DNA of 64,000 bases from Zhengitettix transpicula. Its lineage: Eukaryota; Arthropoda; Insecta; Orthoptera; Tetrigidae. The translations under genes and the position numbers were made by a program. The stretch lies in NCBI GenBank assembly GCA_037074705.1, contig CM073590.1, positions 41,191,895-41,255,894 on the forward strand, given 5' to 3'. Shown here piece after piece: positions 20,938 through 32,549 of this stretch. Position 1 is the stretch's first letter; each line of letters begins with the position of its first letter. A model generated the notes under the pieces. That model searched no databases. It saw only the letters and a list, made by a program, of their open reading frames with translations, and was not told the DNA's origin.

Positions 20938-22076
20938 TGTGATAATCAAAGAGGTCGAGAAATAAAAAGATTAAGATTATAAACAACAAATACTTTTTAT
21001 TTAACCGAATTTACAATTATACAATTTAATAAAAAACATAGATCTCATTCTCTCATGGGTCTTTACTGGGTTTGATAACGGACAGAACACTTAAATAATC
21101 AATGAACCCAACATTTATCTTTAAATTAACAAGAAATATTTAATCGTCTAGACATCGACGAAGCTTATTAACGAACTTAATCTACCAGATTGATTCTCAA
21201 TTTAAAAGAGTTTATTTTATTAACACAAAAGAAAAGAACGATATCTGACTGTATATTTTAATTGCGTTTACACATATTAATACCATGAAATTTCAACTTA
21301 CGATTACTCAGGATCATTTGGCTCGTTCATTACACACACACTTTATAGACTGGACGTTTAAACACTGACTCTAACACATATTATTGGTTCGACGATAGCT
21401 GGTTCTCCATACTCGGTGAAGGACATCCCACTTGCTCGTGGTGAAACTACTCGACGCTGGATGCAGTGTCCTGGTCTCTTACCATCGAAGATAGTGGTCA
21501 AATTTTGATATTACAACAGATTGAACTTCTGCATACAAAAATGTTTATCGTTTAATAATTTTGCTATTTCTCTCTCAGGCTGCAAAATTTCTCCATACTC
21601 GGTGCTCGCCGTACGCCTCCACAACTCTCACTCCCCTCTTGACTCCAAGACTCAACTAACTCCACCTCCTACCTCCAAAACTCAACTAACTCCCAAAAAT
21701 CTTATCTTCTGTTTATATACCACCGTCCCTTCTCTTTTCATTTGTTCCCAAAACTACGTCGCAACTGCCCGTTGACAGTTTCCTCCCTAGATTTACGTTA
21801 TGCAGCTGCAGTTCCTTTGCAAATTGCTAGCTCCTCTGTCATGTCACATCGAGACAGGACCCGTAATTACTTTGCACTTGTATTCTCACCCCCGCAGTCA
21901 CACGTGCGCGTTTCTAAATTCTTCAGACCGCCCAAACTACCCCTCGATCCCAAGTCAACAAGTGACCTGTCCAGGCCATTAATCAGAAACAATGCCTTTC
22001 CTTAACAGCAGGCCACCCTGCATGTGCCTTGCTTCCGACGGCCCAGCCCATCAATCAACCTTTCCTTCAAGGCATT

Positions 22077-22079
<3 letters not shown>
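20938..22079 (-). mobile_element. LTR unit 9: Gypsy-type solo LTR, reverse
   Basis: Reads TGTGATAATC on the left and AAGGCATTACA on the right. TATATA tracts flank both sides. It is the reverse counterpart of LTR unit 4: TCTAGACATCGACGAAG near 21148 and the C-rich block 21960-22070 match it. The shared box appears as GGGTCTTTACTGGGTTT near 21057 and the promoter element as ACACTTTATAGACTGG near 21340. No primer site is found next to it, so it is a solo LTR of ~1142 bp. Confidence 0.78.
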
Positions 22080-22124
<45 letters not shown>

Positions 22125-22180
22125 AATACTTATTTTAATATTTATTTATTTTTAATTTTTTATATAACCCCCCCCCCCAT
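22080..22180. repeat. (TA)n array, AT-rich tract and poly-C run
   Basis: About 42 bp of alternating TA at 22080-22121, then AT-rich sequence and eleven C residues at 22168-22178. Confidence 0.9.
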
Positions 22181-22545
22181 CCGGGAAATTAGAAAGAACG
22201 GAGAGCGTCGGCCGGAAGATGTAGCGGAAGGCGAAGGTACAACAGCAGCGATATAAGTGTGAATGAATGAGAGTATGAATGAGAGTGTGAATCCAACAAT
22301 TAGGTAGCCGTAAAGGCATTTACAATTGTTATTTTCGAATGTTTTAAACCAAATGATGACATTTTAGTAATGACAGAATATTAGTATGTTATAGGAATAA
22401 TATCTCGTCATCGCGGAGCAGATTCCACGAGGAAGGAACTCCGACAACGTGAAGAGGAGGCTGGACCTCCAGTTAGATGTCACCGCTGCTGCTCGCTGCT
22501 GTTTTCATTTGAATTTTTAATTTATTCTGCTAAATAAACATGATT
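22181..22545. other. Unassigned, moderately GC-rich sequence
   Basis: Contains a purine-rich part with GAATGAGAGTATGAATGAGA repeats near 22262 and a CTGCTGCTCGCTGCTG stretch near 22487. I do not recognise it. It could be an upstream part of the non-LTR copy that follows. Confidence 0.3.
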
Positions 22546-23066
22546 ATTCCCCTTGGAACCTTCCCAGAGAGCTCTGGCGGGGGCTACCTTTGGGGATGCT
22601 CTCACATCTCTCTGGTTTTTTTGAACTAAGGTTCCCACATGCCGAGGCACCTCGGTCTGTTTTGAGAGGTGTATGTTCCGGGGTCGCAGACCTTGGGCAT
22701 ACGGCAAGAGTTGTCCGCTATTCCTATTGGAATAGTCGGCCAGCTGCCTCCTAAACTGGTCGAGGCACGGAGAAGGGAATGCTGCGTCCCCACAGCAAAC
22801 TCCTCTCCCGCTATCGGAAGGGCGTGGGACAAGTACCCAATGCCCGACCTACCCGATGCAGGTTTTTCTAGGGTTTTCCCTGCATTTCTTTAGGCGAATG
22901 CCGGGTAGGATCCTTAAACCATAGCCCGGGGGCCCTAGTTAACCCTTGGCTACCTTCCTCTACCCTTCCGCATCCCCCCTTTCTAATCCCTTCCTATGCT
23001 ATTAAAGGGGAGTTGCCCAATGTGGATCACCCTCATGTAGCCTGTTGCCTTTAAAAAAAAAAAAAG
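22546..23066 (+). mobile_element. 3'-UTR-only copy of a non-LTR retrotransposon, with poly(A)
   Basis: This 520 bp segment matches, in inverse orientation, 41830-42320. Shared blocks include GAGGCACCTCGGTCTGTTTT, AGCTGCCTCCTAAACTGGTC, CCCGACCTACCCGATGCAGG, GGTAGGATCCTTAAACCATA and CTACCCTTCCGCATCCCCCC. It ends in 13 A residues (23054-23066), as expected of a non-LTR 3' end. The other copy joins this UTR to an RNase H domain, so the unit is the UTR of an RNase H-bearing clade. A frame ending DKYPMPDLPDAGFS runs through it (22669-22893) but the other copy breaks it. Confidence 0.8.
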
Positions 23067-23069
23067 ATT

Positions 23070-25680
23070 ATTCCCGGATGCAAATGACGTAAGTTACTGA
23101 GTAATGGACAGGTATAATGTGAATTAATGGGATATTTACCTATTTATTTTGAACTATATGCATTTAAATCAATATATTGTTAAATTATATTAACATTTTA
23201 AACATTATCGGTTAATAATAATTGGCGACATTTAAAATCTGCGATCAATAATGGCAAAATAGCATTGTTAACTGGGCGTTACGGCAAAATTCTGAACGAA
23301 ACAGTCAGTTTTTAGGTTGATTTTTGGAAGTTGCGATATGTTAGAGTTTATCTGATTGGAAAATTACTCATAATCTTCTGGTAGCTGCTATAGACGAGGT
23401 CAACGAATTCATTATGCTACGGCGTATGGAAGGAACAAGGTCACGGCGGAAAAAACGCCATTTCACCAGTGAACCGCCGGATTCGGTTGAGAATATTTTT
23501 TAATATATCAGTTATTTATAACAAATTATGAAGTTAAAATATGAAACTGTAAAATTCATTTCCAAGTCGTAAGTTGGGAGGTTAAATCTACACAAAACAA
23601 GACTATTGCAACCAACTCCACCAAAAATTCGCACAAGGCGTATAATTCCGTCCAAACCCCGAACTGTGTGGTGAAACCTATTAATCTTTGCTGTTCATCA
23701 GGGGCAGCAATTTACGCTGTATCCAGAGAAACCACTCCCAAACCAAGTGAGTAACAATCTGTCAAGGGAGATCATCAACATCCAATTTCGAAGAAATCAG
23801 AAAAAATACATAATCACAAGTTTTATTGTGAATTAGTTTCATCAATATCCCTTACATTCAGTAATCCTTTCGAAAGCTCTGCTTTGAATTTAGCGAATCT
23901 TGACCCCATGATGATGTCTCACAAATTTAACAATAAACCTTCATGTCTGCGAAATTGTAATATTTTTGTGTGAATTTATGAGGTTAAGATCTACAAAAAC
24001 TTTAAAAAGGTGCTGGTGCCCAACAGTGTATTTTAAAATTGTCTTAAATATTAAATGATAAATAAAAAGCTGTCTATTTTGTGTTAATAAATATGTCTAA
24101 TTGTGAATTTTATTAAAGTTTATGTGCTTTAAAGCGTTGATTTCTGATCCCACATTTCACGTTAAATCAGCTGATTGTGTTCGGCACATCAGTATCTAGG
24201 TGGTGTGACGTCAGAGACGTGAAAAAGTTGACGGTAAACATTATATGTTCCTACTTCATTTTTCTTAACAAAATAATTTTAATTATAATATTGTATTATT
24301 ATTTAATTAAATATTTATTACAACCGTTTGTGTCTACTTTTTATAGTTTGACGTAAGAAAAAAGTATTGTTATAAATCATTTTTAATGTTATATTAAAGG
24401 TTTTTTAGCATTTTGAATTCAATTTATAAAATTGGTTGGAGCTGGCACATCAACACGGGACTGAACAGGCTTTAAACACACTTCAGCCATCCTGTAGTGA
24501 CCAGGTTTTCAATTCTCGGTAATCTTTTTCCTTTAATACTTTCTTTCATATTCTTTTAATTGTTTGAATTTCAAGTTTCCAATCTGTATAAATTTTCAAA
24601 ATACATCACGCCATTAACACAAAATATGAAAATTAACAAAATGAAATACTAATTGAAATACATAATAGCAAAACCTGTAAATTTAGTTTCCGAAAAATAA
24701 AGTTGATTATCAAATAATTGAAGTGATAAAAAACCATCCCTTTTCTGATAAACAAATAATGTATGTTTCCTAATTGTTCTGAAGAAACTCATTTTTCTCT
24801 AACATGCTCATTTCTGATGTAGGTGTACGTTTGATAGACCGAATTTAAATTATATTTGTTTAAACGTGTAAAATGAATATCTTCGGCTATTCGGCTCGAT
24901 GAACACCCCTTTTTACAAACAAGTGAGCGTTCTTTCCTGAATGCATTATATCAAAACATATTTTTCTGAGATTGAACAGCTAAACCAACGCCACAATTAG
25001 TTTTGAAATTCGAGACGTCGTACTTCTCAATTTGGTTCTCACGTGCTTTGGCTCGTTGATTCAAAATATTTCACACGAGCAAATTTGAGTTCATCTTATT
25101 TTTTAAAAAAGAATTCCAAGCAGTTAATTAAGTGATTTGCAGTAAAGAACTACAATTTATTCTGAAGTAGCCTGTCAATAAAGAAAGGTTAATTCAGAAA
25201 TTTTTTATTTAATAAAATGATTGCAATCCAATTTATATTTTTTAATGAAATTTTGCTTTAAAGATAAAGATAGAAGAACAATATTAGCATCTAATGTCGT
25301 ACGATATTATTATTTCCAATTACGTGTGTGTAATTTCTGAGATTAAGTGAACGCCTTTGAGAAATAGAAACAGTTAAAAGATATTTAGTTTTACTTCAAA
25401 TTATTCCCTGGGGCACAGTGGTAATAGTTGTTGAGAATAGTGTGATATTGAGGATAATCATATAAACATGATAATGGATTGATTTGCGTTATTTGTAAAC
25501 TTAATATATTCAGTATTTGCTCTCGTAAATTATTTCATTATTTTATTATATAGAACATGTCTAGTTTAGTTTAAACTATTTTGAATTATTTGATATGTTC
25601 GTAAAGTTATTCGGTCCGGTGAGTCATCTGTTCTTAAAATAGAGTGACAGATTTAGACGCGTCTTGTTGGTTGAACGTAA
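23070..25680. other. 2.6 kb AT-rich stretch without recognisable genes
   Basis: No frame over about 60 codons that looks like a known family, no LTR unit, no tRNA-like box pair. A slightly GC-richer patch at 24160-24240 has GTGTGACGTCAGAGACGTG, which includes a cAMP-response-like TGACGTCA core. It may be host intergenic DNA. Confidence 0.45.
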
Positions 25681-25847
25681 TAATTTGACGTAGATGATCC
25701 CAGCGCCACTTTAAGATTAGGTCAACTTTTCTGGCCCCTGGAAAATTGTGGTGACAGATGCGACGCTCGGTCAACCCACTTAACCTCTTGTACCTCCTGG
25801 GTAGTTGCACTCCAGGGGTACGTGGGGAAAGCCACGCAAGCTACCTA

Positions 25848-25921
25848 TGCACTCGAAGAACAAGTTGGTAAACCACACGCGTACCATTCTGGAGACTCGT
25901 GTTCGATTCCCGGTCCGGTCG
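25848..25921 (+). mobile_element. tRNA-like SINE head (family 1)
   Basis: AAGTTGGTAAACCACACGCG fits a polymerase III A box (family pattern AGTTGGTAAACC) and GTGTTCGATTCCCGG a good B box, about 45 bp apart. CCGGTCCGGTCGA follows, as in the other family 1 copies. The usual GATTTTTCCAT tail is missing, so the copy is truncated or diverged right after the tRNA-like part. The same boxes rule out a functional tRNA: the acceptor arms do not pair. Confidence 0.6.
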
Positions 25922-26310
25922 ATACTTAAAACTATATATTTAATTCAAAGATTTCAAAAAATAAATTTGTCAATCCATCTCAAGTCATTCTCCTAGACTT
26001 ACGCCTCAAATGATTAGTGTCTTTTTCAGACTGAATTAATTATAACTACGTCATCAATAAACCAGTAATAATTTAGCAATCCATGATATTGTCTAGTTTT
26101 ATGGACCTAAATTTTCGGGTCTATTTGCGTATTCTCTTCATACTTTACTGTATTTATGATTGCTTCTATGACGCACTTAAAAATTAAATTTAGGCTAGCG
26201 ATATCTCATCTCATTGCTCTATACACATTATTAAGACTGTAACCCTTTGGACGTTTTCTTTTCTTACACTTTGACGTTTTCTACATTTCTCAACCCAATT
26301 ATTCTTTTTT

Positions 26311-26511
26311 ATATTTATTTATTTACAGTCGCGTCAACAGCCCTGATTTATTAGCGACTCTGTATGGGGAATCATTTTTTCTAGTCGGGGGACTGATTTG
26401 CTGAGTTTCTCTCACGCACACAAACACGTCCATGCCCTCGCCCGGATTCGAACCAGGGATCCATGTAATATGAGGAAGTCACGCTGACCCCTACACCACA
26501 GGAGGTCGGCC
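26311..26511 (-). mobile_element. tRNA-derived SINE (family 2), full length
   Basis: On the minus strand the element starts GCCGACCTCCTGTGGTGTAG. It has a valid A box (GTGTAGGGGTCAGCGTG) and B box (GGTTCGAATCC), a tRNA-unrelated body with GAAACTCAGC and GTCGCTAAT, a GTTGACGCGACTGTAAAT segment, and an (AAAT)n tail on the left (plus strand TTTATTTATTTA near 26313-26325). The forward copy at 45699-45885 has the same order of blocks. Classic arthropod SINE architecture of about 200 bp. Confidence 0.85.
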
Positions 26512-26845
26512 CAATTACTCTATTTTCCCATAAAGAGGCATATTTAGTAAGAAAAAGTAAGGTGTTTGAAAGTCTCATTTCGATATTTCAGATATTAGAC
26601 GAGATTAGAAATAAAGATTTATAATCCGAGAGAATTAGAATTAGAATTCGAACCAGGGATCCATGTAATATGAGGAAGTCACGCTGACCCCTACACCACA
26701 GGAGGTCGGCCCAATTACTCTATTTTCCCATAAAGAGGCATATTTAGTAAGAAAAAGTAAGGTGTTTGAAAGTCTCATTTCGATATTTCAGATATTAGAC
26801 GAGATTAGAAATAAAGATTTATAATCCGAGAGAATTAGAATTAGA
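26446..26845. repeat. 200-bp tandem duplication spanning a SINE head
   Basis: The 200 bp from 26446 (ATTCGAACCAGGGATCCATG) to 26645 recur from 26646 to 26845 with no difference I can see. The first copy's start lies in the B box of the family 2 SINE, so the duplicate carries only the SINE head (26646-26711) plus ~135 bp of the SINE's flank. The near identity implies a recent event or an assembly artefact. The duplicated unit ends AGAATTAGAATTAGA, where AGAATT repeats might have promoted slippage. Confidence 0.95.
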
Positions 26846-26954
26846 TCAAGTGATATAGGGCAGAGAAGAACTACTAAAGTAAAAAAAATGTAAAAAACAT
26901 CTGTTAACTTAAGACAAATATTGCTAATTATTTGATTCGACTAAGACAATTGTT

Positions 26955-27700
26955 TGTTTACTCAATCTGCAATTTTTCCATGCATATACGTGCCATTATA
27001 AAAGGTTCAAAAGATCCGAAAATGGGAGCCGTACGAATTGAACGATTGGTAGATGGAGCAACGTCGAAACACATGCGAAATCTTGCGTGGCAGACAAAAA
27101 AGAAAGTCGTTCCATCTTCGGATTGTGACTGGCGATGAAAATTTGATATATTTCGAGAATTCTAACAGCAAGAAATTGTCGGTTGATCCCGGTTAACCGT
27201 CAACATCGTCCGCTTGACCACATCGCTTCGGACGGAAGACAATTCTGTGTGTTTGGTGGGATCAGCATGGTATCGTCTACAATGAACGGTTAAAGCCTAA
27301 TGAAACTGTTAATGACAACCGCAGCCACCAACAACTGATCAAATTGTACCGTGCTCTGCGTGACAAATGGACGCAAAGTCATGGCAAGCTGATTTTCCTC
27401 CACGACGACGCAGTATCGAACACGTCAACAATGGTCCGAAACTACTTAGAGGCACTCAACTGGGAGGTGCCTATTATTCACCAGACCTGTTTTCGATCGG
27501 ACACGCGCTCGCTGAGCAGCACTTTGAGTCTTACGAAGGCGTCCGAAAATGGTTTGCTTCGAAAGAAGTGGAAATCTTTTAAAGTGGTATCCACAAATTT
27601 TCCGACTTATGGGAAAAATGAGTAGCTAACGAGGACAGGTTCCTTGAAAATTTGTTTGCTTTCTGTGAAAAACATGCGATTTTCAGACTAAAGAACAACG
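26955..27700 (+). pseudogene. mariner transposase relic
   Basis: Frames in succession match the mariner order. 26970-27120 reads a segment ending in QTKKKVVPSSD, related to the linker before the catalytic core. 27123-27150 reads IVTGDEN with the first catalytic Asp (family TGDEKW). 27250-27330 reads VWWDQHGIVYNERLKPNETV. 27400-27415 reads LHDDAV (family LHDNARPH, second Asp). 27470-27490 reads YYSPDL (third Asp). 27520-27630 reads SYEGVRKWFASKEVEIF and a GIHKFSDLWEK-like end. At least four frameshifts or stops separate the parts. The family transposase is about 345 residues; roughly the C-terminal two-thirds remains. Terminal inverted repeats were not identified. Confidence 0.88.
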
Positions 27701-28845
27701 GATTTAAGCTTATACACCCGGTATTTTGTGCGGTGTGTCGTTCTTGTGACTCTTGCGTTTTTATTATTACCTTACGAACGAGGATTACAGCAACGCTGTG
27801 TGGTATTTATATTCTCACTCAATTTTTGTCTGTTATTTATTTATCTAATTAGTATATTAGTCTAGCGCGTTTATATATTGTTAAAGACAATTGGTCCCCG
27901 AGTGTATTCCCAGCAATTGGTAAGCACGCGATTGGTTAAGGACACATTTTTGTCGTACAGTGGGGATAACATATCGTAAAAAAAGACAGTTATGTCCACG
28001 ACACTCAACTTTGAGGTCGTGCCAGAACACCATTGCCATGTGTAGAGTGGGAATATACAATTGTATACAGTCTCAGGTTTAGGAACGATATTGGATCGAC
28101 TGAGTCCGCAATGAGAGGAAGAGAAGTTACAAAACAATCATGTAGTTCGATTCCCGATGGTAACGTGAGTGTCCTCCTCGAGTTGAAGTACTTATACGTG
28201 TACACAACTTACGTGGATCTTGCGAGAGACGAACAACCACAATAGAATGTAAAATTGGTCAACTATTATAAAATTTTATTTTGTGAAGTATTTTTAAAGT
28301 CAGATGCCATGAGTCGCAAAAAATCTGTTGTATTTTGGTAGAGACAAACGACCATAACATCCTGTGTGAAAGAGGGTCTCGTTAGTTTAGTATGACACGT
28401 TAAACTTTACCAGAGAAATCATTCATGTGCTTTTATGTTTCCAACTGATAGTTTTTTGAGTCCAAACGATAGCGATTCTTTTAATTTCTAAGCTCATTAG
28501 TGAATAAATTTGTAATTTTTATAGACGATTGTTAATCTTTAATAGAGGCTAATAATAATATACTCATCTTCGTTAAAATTCCTTGTTATACACTTTTATT
28601 CGACGTGGAGAAGGCCCAGCAGTTCAAATCAAAAGAATAGTACCTAATTCAGTTCAGACCAACCCAAAACGACAATCTGGACTTCCTGCGTCTGAATTAT
28701 GATCGGGGGAAACGGTTCGCCGCCGCTTTATAAATGAAATCGGACATGAAAAAAGACAGCATATAATAATCCTTCCATAACGCTAGAATATCCGAATGTT
28801 GCAGTATATGTAGGAGGAATTAAATTTGCCTACAAATATACGACA
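27700..28845. other. Unassigned sequence between mariner relic and BEL element
   Basis: AT-rich. One B-box-like stretch, TAGTTCGATTCCCGATGG at about 28144, might be a decayed tRNA-like SINE but no A box was found at the right distance. The frames at 27871-28245 overlap on both strands and look random. Confidence 0.4.
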
Positions 28846-28849
28846 CAAG

Positions 28850-29038
28850 TCGTGGATTAAATATAATAAAACTAGTTATCGTTGCAACAACGTCTATTTA
28901 TTTTTATTCTCACAGGCTGTGTACGTTCATCACACACTACAATCCAACGTCTCTCATTGTCGTCTCGCCTATAACTACTCTACAATATACTTTGCTTTAT
29001 AAACTCTTTGTGTTACCTAAAGTCTCTGGTCCTCCACA
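28850..29038 (-). repeat. 3' LTR of the BEL/Pao element
   Basis: Shares with 32550-32725 the blocks GTGGATTAAATA, GTTGCAACAACGTCTATTTA, TCTCATTGTCGTCTCG and CCTAAAGTCTCTGGTCCTCC. Its outer edge has lost the canonical TGTGGTGG (here TCGTGG). Confidence 0.88.
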
Positions 29039-30380
29039 TCCTCCCCACCCTGGTCGATTTCCAGTGGTACGAACAGCTGCACTGGTCGGCTGACGTTGGT
29101 TCCATTTGCGGTTGGGAGGATGACTGTCCGCACCTTCCCGTTTCTGCCGCGTCTGGTCTCGATGATGCGAGCCACATATGACGAAGTTTCAGGCCATCTT
29201 GAAGTAGTACGATGTCACCAATCCTACTCCCCGGTGTTGGCCCTTTTGGCCGTTGAACCTCGTGAAAGCTTCTAAAATTCATGACGTACTCCTTCTTCCG
29301 CATAGAGTCTCTTCCTCAATTTATTTTCTTTCTTCAGATCCGTCTTAATTTTAGGTTATTGACCGGACGGCAAATTCGTTAGTCTTTTGCCGACAAGAAA
29401 GTGACTAGGTGTGAAAATTTCAAGTCCATCTTGGATTTTTGGCCTTGAATTTATTATTGTGGCTTCAACTGCAACCAGTACGGTTCTCAGCGTCTTCGTT
29501 CATGTCGGCTTTACCCAGCACCTTTCTGAAGCACCGCTTGGTGATTCCAACCATTTGTTCCCACCAAGCTGCACGTGGTACTATAAACTTCCACGTGATG
29601 TTATTATGGGCAAAATAGTGGCTAGTGCGTGGATCGGAAAACAGTTGAGTCAGTTCAGAGAGCTCTCTACTGCCTGCCAGAAACGTGCGTGCGTTATCAG
29701 AGTAAACTGTATGTGGAATTCTTCTTCTTCCTGAGAATCGTCTGAAAGCCATGAGGAAGTACATGAGCCATGTACCATTCTTCTAACAGACTCCCCACCT
29801 TGACGTAAACGGGACATGCGAAGTCTACCTCAAATGGTTTACTTGATAGAAGGCAATCAAGAGTTAAGACGCTTCTATTTCTTGTCCTGGCGAATTCAAG
29901 GCGTCCTCCCAGTCGCATTAGATCGTTTTGAATGGATTGTAACGTTTTATTTTTAATCCAAATGGAAGTTCAGCTTTCGTCTCAAGGACGTGGAGAAACT
30001 TTCTCGCTGAACAACGTAAATCCACCGAAGGCGTGCGGATTCTAACTATTCGGCTGTTAGGTTTCCATAAGTTTTCTCTTGCTGTCTTGCGTTCTTCAAG
30101 AAAAGGATAATCCAACCCATAACGTGTATAGTTTTCCAAAACGAACTGAATTTCTTGGCATCTATGGGAAGGTGCCAAGTGTTGACAAATAAAACCTGTT
30201 GGTGCGTCTTTCGAGACTCAGGAAGTGAAATATCAGAAACCACATTTTGAAGCCAGGAATCAGTTTGTGCAATAAGCCACGAAGGACCGTGCCACCATTA
30301 AGTTGCAGATTGAACCTTTGCTGCCGACAATCCTCGAGATGTGATGTCAGCTGGATTGTCCTCATCATTGTTCTTGTTAG
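29013..30380 (-). pseudogene. BEL/Pao integrase and C-terminal region
   Basis: Reading leftwards on the minus strand: NPADITSRGL near 30350 with WHGPSWL (the pre-integrase block of BEL polyproteins), then an HTT-less linker. An LRLGGRLEFARTRNRS part follows near 29890. The catalytic core includes VDFACPVYVK near 29815 (first Asp), YSDNARTF near 29690 (second Asp) and PRAAWWEQMV near 29560 (Glu), the last two about 45 residues apart. LTPSHFLVG-like sequence near 29400 and the tail VRTVILPTANGTNVSRPVQL near 29100 end in VPLEIDQGGED. A deletion joins the first core segment to MAFRRFSGRRR. Several stops interrupt the frame. Confidence 0.85.
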
Positions 30381-30487
30381 AGTCTAGGACTACATCCTAC
30401 TTTAGGGGTAAAGAAACAACTCTGCTCCGTCTTCCATCCGATAAGATGCGTTAAAATTGTGTAAGATTCCGTTTTCTTTTTTTAAAA

Positions 30488-31297
30488 TTATTTGCTTTTT
30501 TTAATTCCTAACGTGTCGAGATCCCAAAATCGGCGCATTTCGGAGTTGTCATTAAACTTTTTGATGTGATTGATAGTGACATTGTTCATCGTGATACCAG
30601 ATTTGTTGCCACTTAGTATCCATCCAAATTTAGATGGTAGAAGGACGAAAGTCTGAATGACTGGTTGTTTATTACTATTTTCCAATAATAATCTCCTGCT
30701 ATTATTAATTGGAAGATCTCTTTCGTTGTCCTTCGGACCTGCAAGCTGGAAATTTTGCAGCCTTGAAAGTGACTGTATCTCTTGAGGAACAACTAGGCGC
30801 GGAAAATATACGTTATTACTTTCAAATCCAGTGACGTTCACTGCAATGCTTGATGTGGCTCCGTGAATCTTAAAGTTGATAACTCGACGAGTCACGTGTG
30901 TTGCATGAAGCGATTAAAATGTAGTGACTCCTATAGTCCTCCAGTCGACGACTTCTAGCTCGTCTACGATGTCGGTGTTTATGAAGCTCGATTGGCTTCC
31001 TGCATCCAAAATACATCTCGTACATTTAGTAGCACCTGTTGGTCCTGTAGCCCAGATGCGGGCAGTTTGTAGGTACGTAAAATTTGGCAATCTGACGTCA
31101 ATTTTCCCAACACTAATTGGTAGTTGGAATTTTGTATCACAATTAGACACATGATGACACCGTTTGCGCTTCTTGCTGGAAACTTTGCTCTTTTTATAGC
31201 AGTCTTTTACAATGCGACCACGATTTAAACACAAAAAACAAAGTTTAGCAGCATTTAATTTTTCTACACGTGCATTTATGTTCAGAATTGGTAACAA
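30488..31297 (-). pseudogene. BEL/Pao gag zinc knuckle and aspartic protease region
   Basis: The frame 31297-30914 has a zinc knuckle CFLCLNRGRIVKDC (a usual His is replaced by Arg, GRIVKDC), a second Cys/His cluster, and the protease-like DUF1758 segment with TARIWATGPTG and ILDAGSQSSFI (family LLDSGSQ, so Ser to Ala at the flap-adjacent active-site position). A shift near 30900 leads to 30895-30488, which reads FGWILSG and MRRFWDLDTLGI. These two blocks normally sit just before the RT domain. After DTLGI the sequence ends in a Lys-rich stop and goes directly to the pre-integrase block. Confidence 0.85.
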
Positions 31298-31529
31298 TTC
31301 TGTGCCTCATGATCCTGTTGCAGAAGACACAGAAATTTGCTTTCCACATTTTATTCTCTCTGGGAGTCTTTGTATTTACATTGAAAGTCGCAGTAGTGAG
31401 GGTGTACACCTCTAGTGCAGATGAAAAATTTCCTCTAATATTTTGTGTGATCATAGCTCCTTCAACTTTTTGATTCAGGAAGACCATGAGCTGCGTGATA
31501 TTGCTCTCAGGTATCTTCTCCCTTTTGGC

Positions 31530-32460
31530 CTAAATAATCCACTGGCGGCATATGTCGACGAGAAAAGCACGTAAAAGTTTTGGAGCTAACATTCGCACGT
31601 AATAATCTACGTTTTCACCCAAAGCTTTTAGTGCATGAATGCGTCTATTACATTCAATGAATGTATTGTTCAACGTCTCGGGAGTAGCATGCAATATTGG
31701 CTTATGAGTTTTAAGAAAGTCAAGATGGGCCTGTATTATTCTATTTTTGTTCCCATATCGAGATATAAGGATGCGCTTTGTTTCCCCGTACGTGTCAGCT
31801 GATATTGCAATACCGTCCACTAAACTTTTTGGTTCGTCTTCAAGGTAGCTATGTAGATAGACATGTTTATTAATCTTGGAGACTGATGATTGTTATTAAC
31901 GGAAGATTGAAATTGTTCCCAAAATCTCGACCACTTCTCTACGTTTCCTGCAAATGGTTCTATTTTAATGGAAGGTAATGTCGCAGAATTTATATCGGTG
32001 TTGTGGTAATTAAATTTAAGCCAGAAGTAGTGGTCATTAATTTTGAGCGTAGCCTTGAGAATGTCTTTCTTCGTAACGCCGATGTAGTCTTCTCATATCG
32101 TGACGTCAGATTCATAGCAGATCGTGTATTGCGTCATCAAAAACCTATGAGTCGATTCAACGCGTCTTGAAGTCTCGCTCTATAATATTCAAAATTAAAG
32201 TCCAAATCATTATTTTTATTTATTTCACTACTAAACTTAGTAATATTTCGTCTCTCCGTGGTACGCTTTCTTTTCAAAACTGAAAGACTTTTCGTTTGTC
32301 GTAATTTGCCACTGTTGGAAGGCGGTGAAGTGGAATGACCACGTAGTAGCAAAATTTTTCACAGGGTGCACATAACTTAAATATGATCATGGAAAACTTA
32401 CTTGCTGTTCAGCTCGTCACACTCTACATTTTAGAAAATATTTTGCGAAAAAACTTACTT
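31530..32460 (-). pseudogene. BEL/Pao gag N-terminal region
   Basis: The frame 31820-31530 reads AISADTYGETKRILISRYGNK and a helical segment with ETLNNTFIECNRRIHALKALGEN. This is the DUF1759 capsid-like pattern of BEL gag proteins (LSxxNYxxAxxLLxxRYGN). The frame 32352-32137 (MLLRGHSTSPPSNSGK and after) is the likely N-terminus, basic and low in hydrophobics. Stops near 31850 and 32110 separate them. The leader between 32460 and the LTR is non-coding. Confidence 0.7.
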
Positions 32461-32526
32461 ATTGTTGAAGTCTATAGTGCGGCGTAGTGTCTCGTCTAAA
32501 ATTCTTTTCGGAAAACAGTTCTATAT

Positions 32527-32547
32527 GTTACCGGGTTTCGACACCAT
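32527..32547 (-). other. Primer-binding site of the BEL/Pao element
   Basis: Next to the right LTR the minus strand reads TGGTGTCGAAACCCGG, which is the reverse complement of a tRNA 3' end with the T-loop CCGGGTTTCGACACCA. This is exactly where a primer site should be. I cannot say which tRNA isotype it comes from. Confidence 0.7.
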
Positions 32548-32549
32548 TA

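Noticed and set aside
26400..26515. Functional tRNA gene suggested by perfect B box and good A box
   Set aside because: The acceptor and anticodon arms do not fold, and the downstream body with an (AAAT)n tail is shared with 45699-45885, so it is a SINE.
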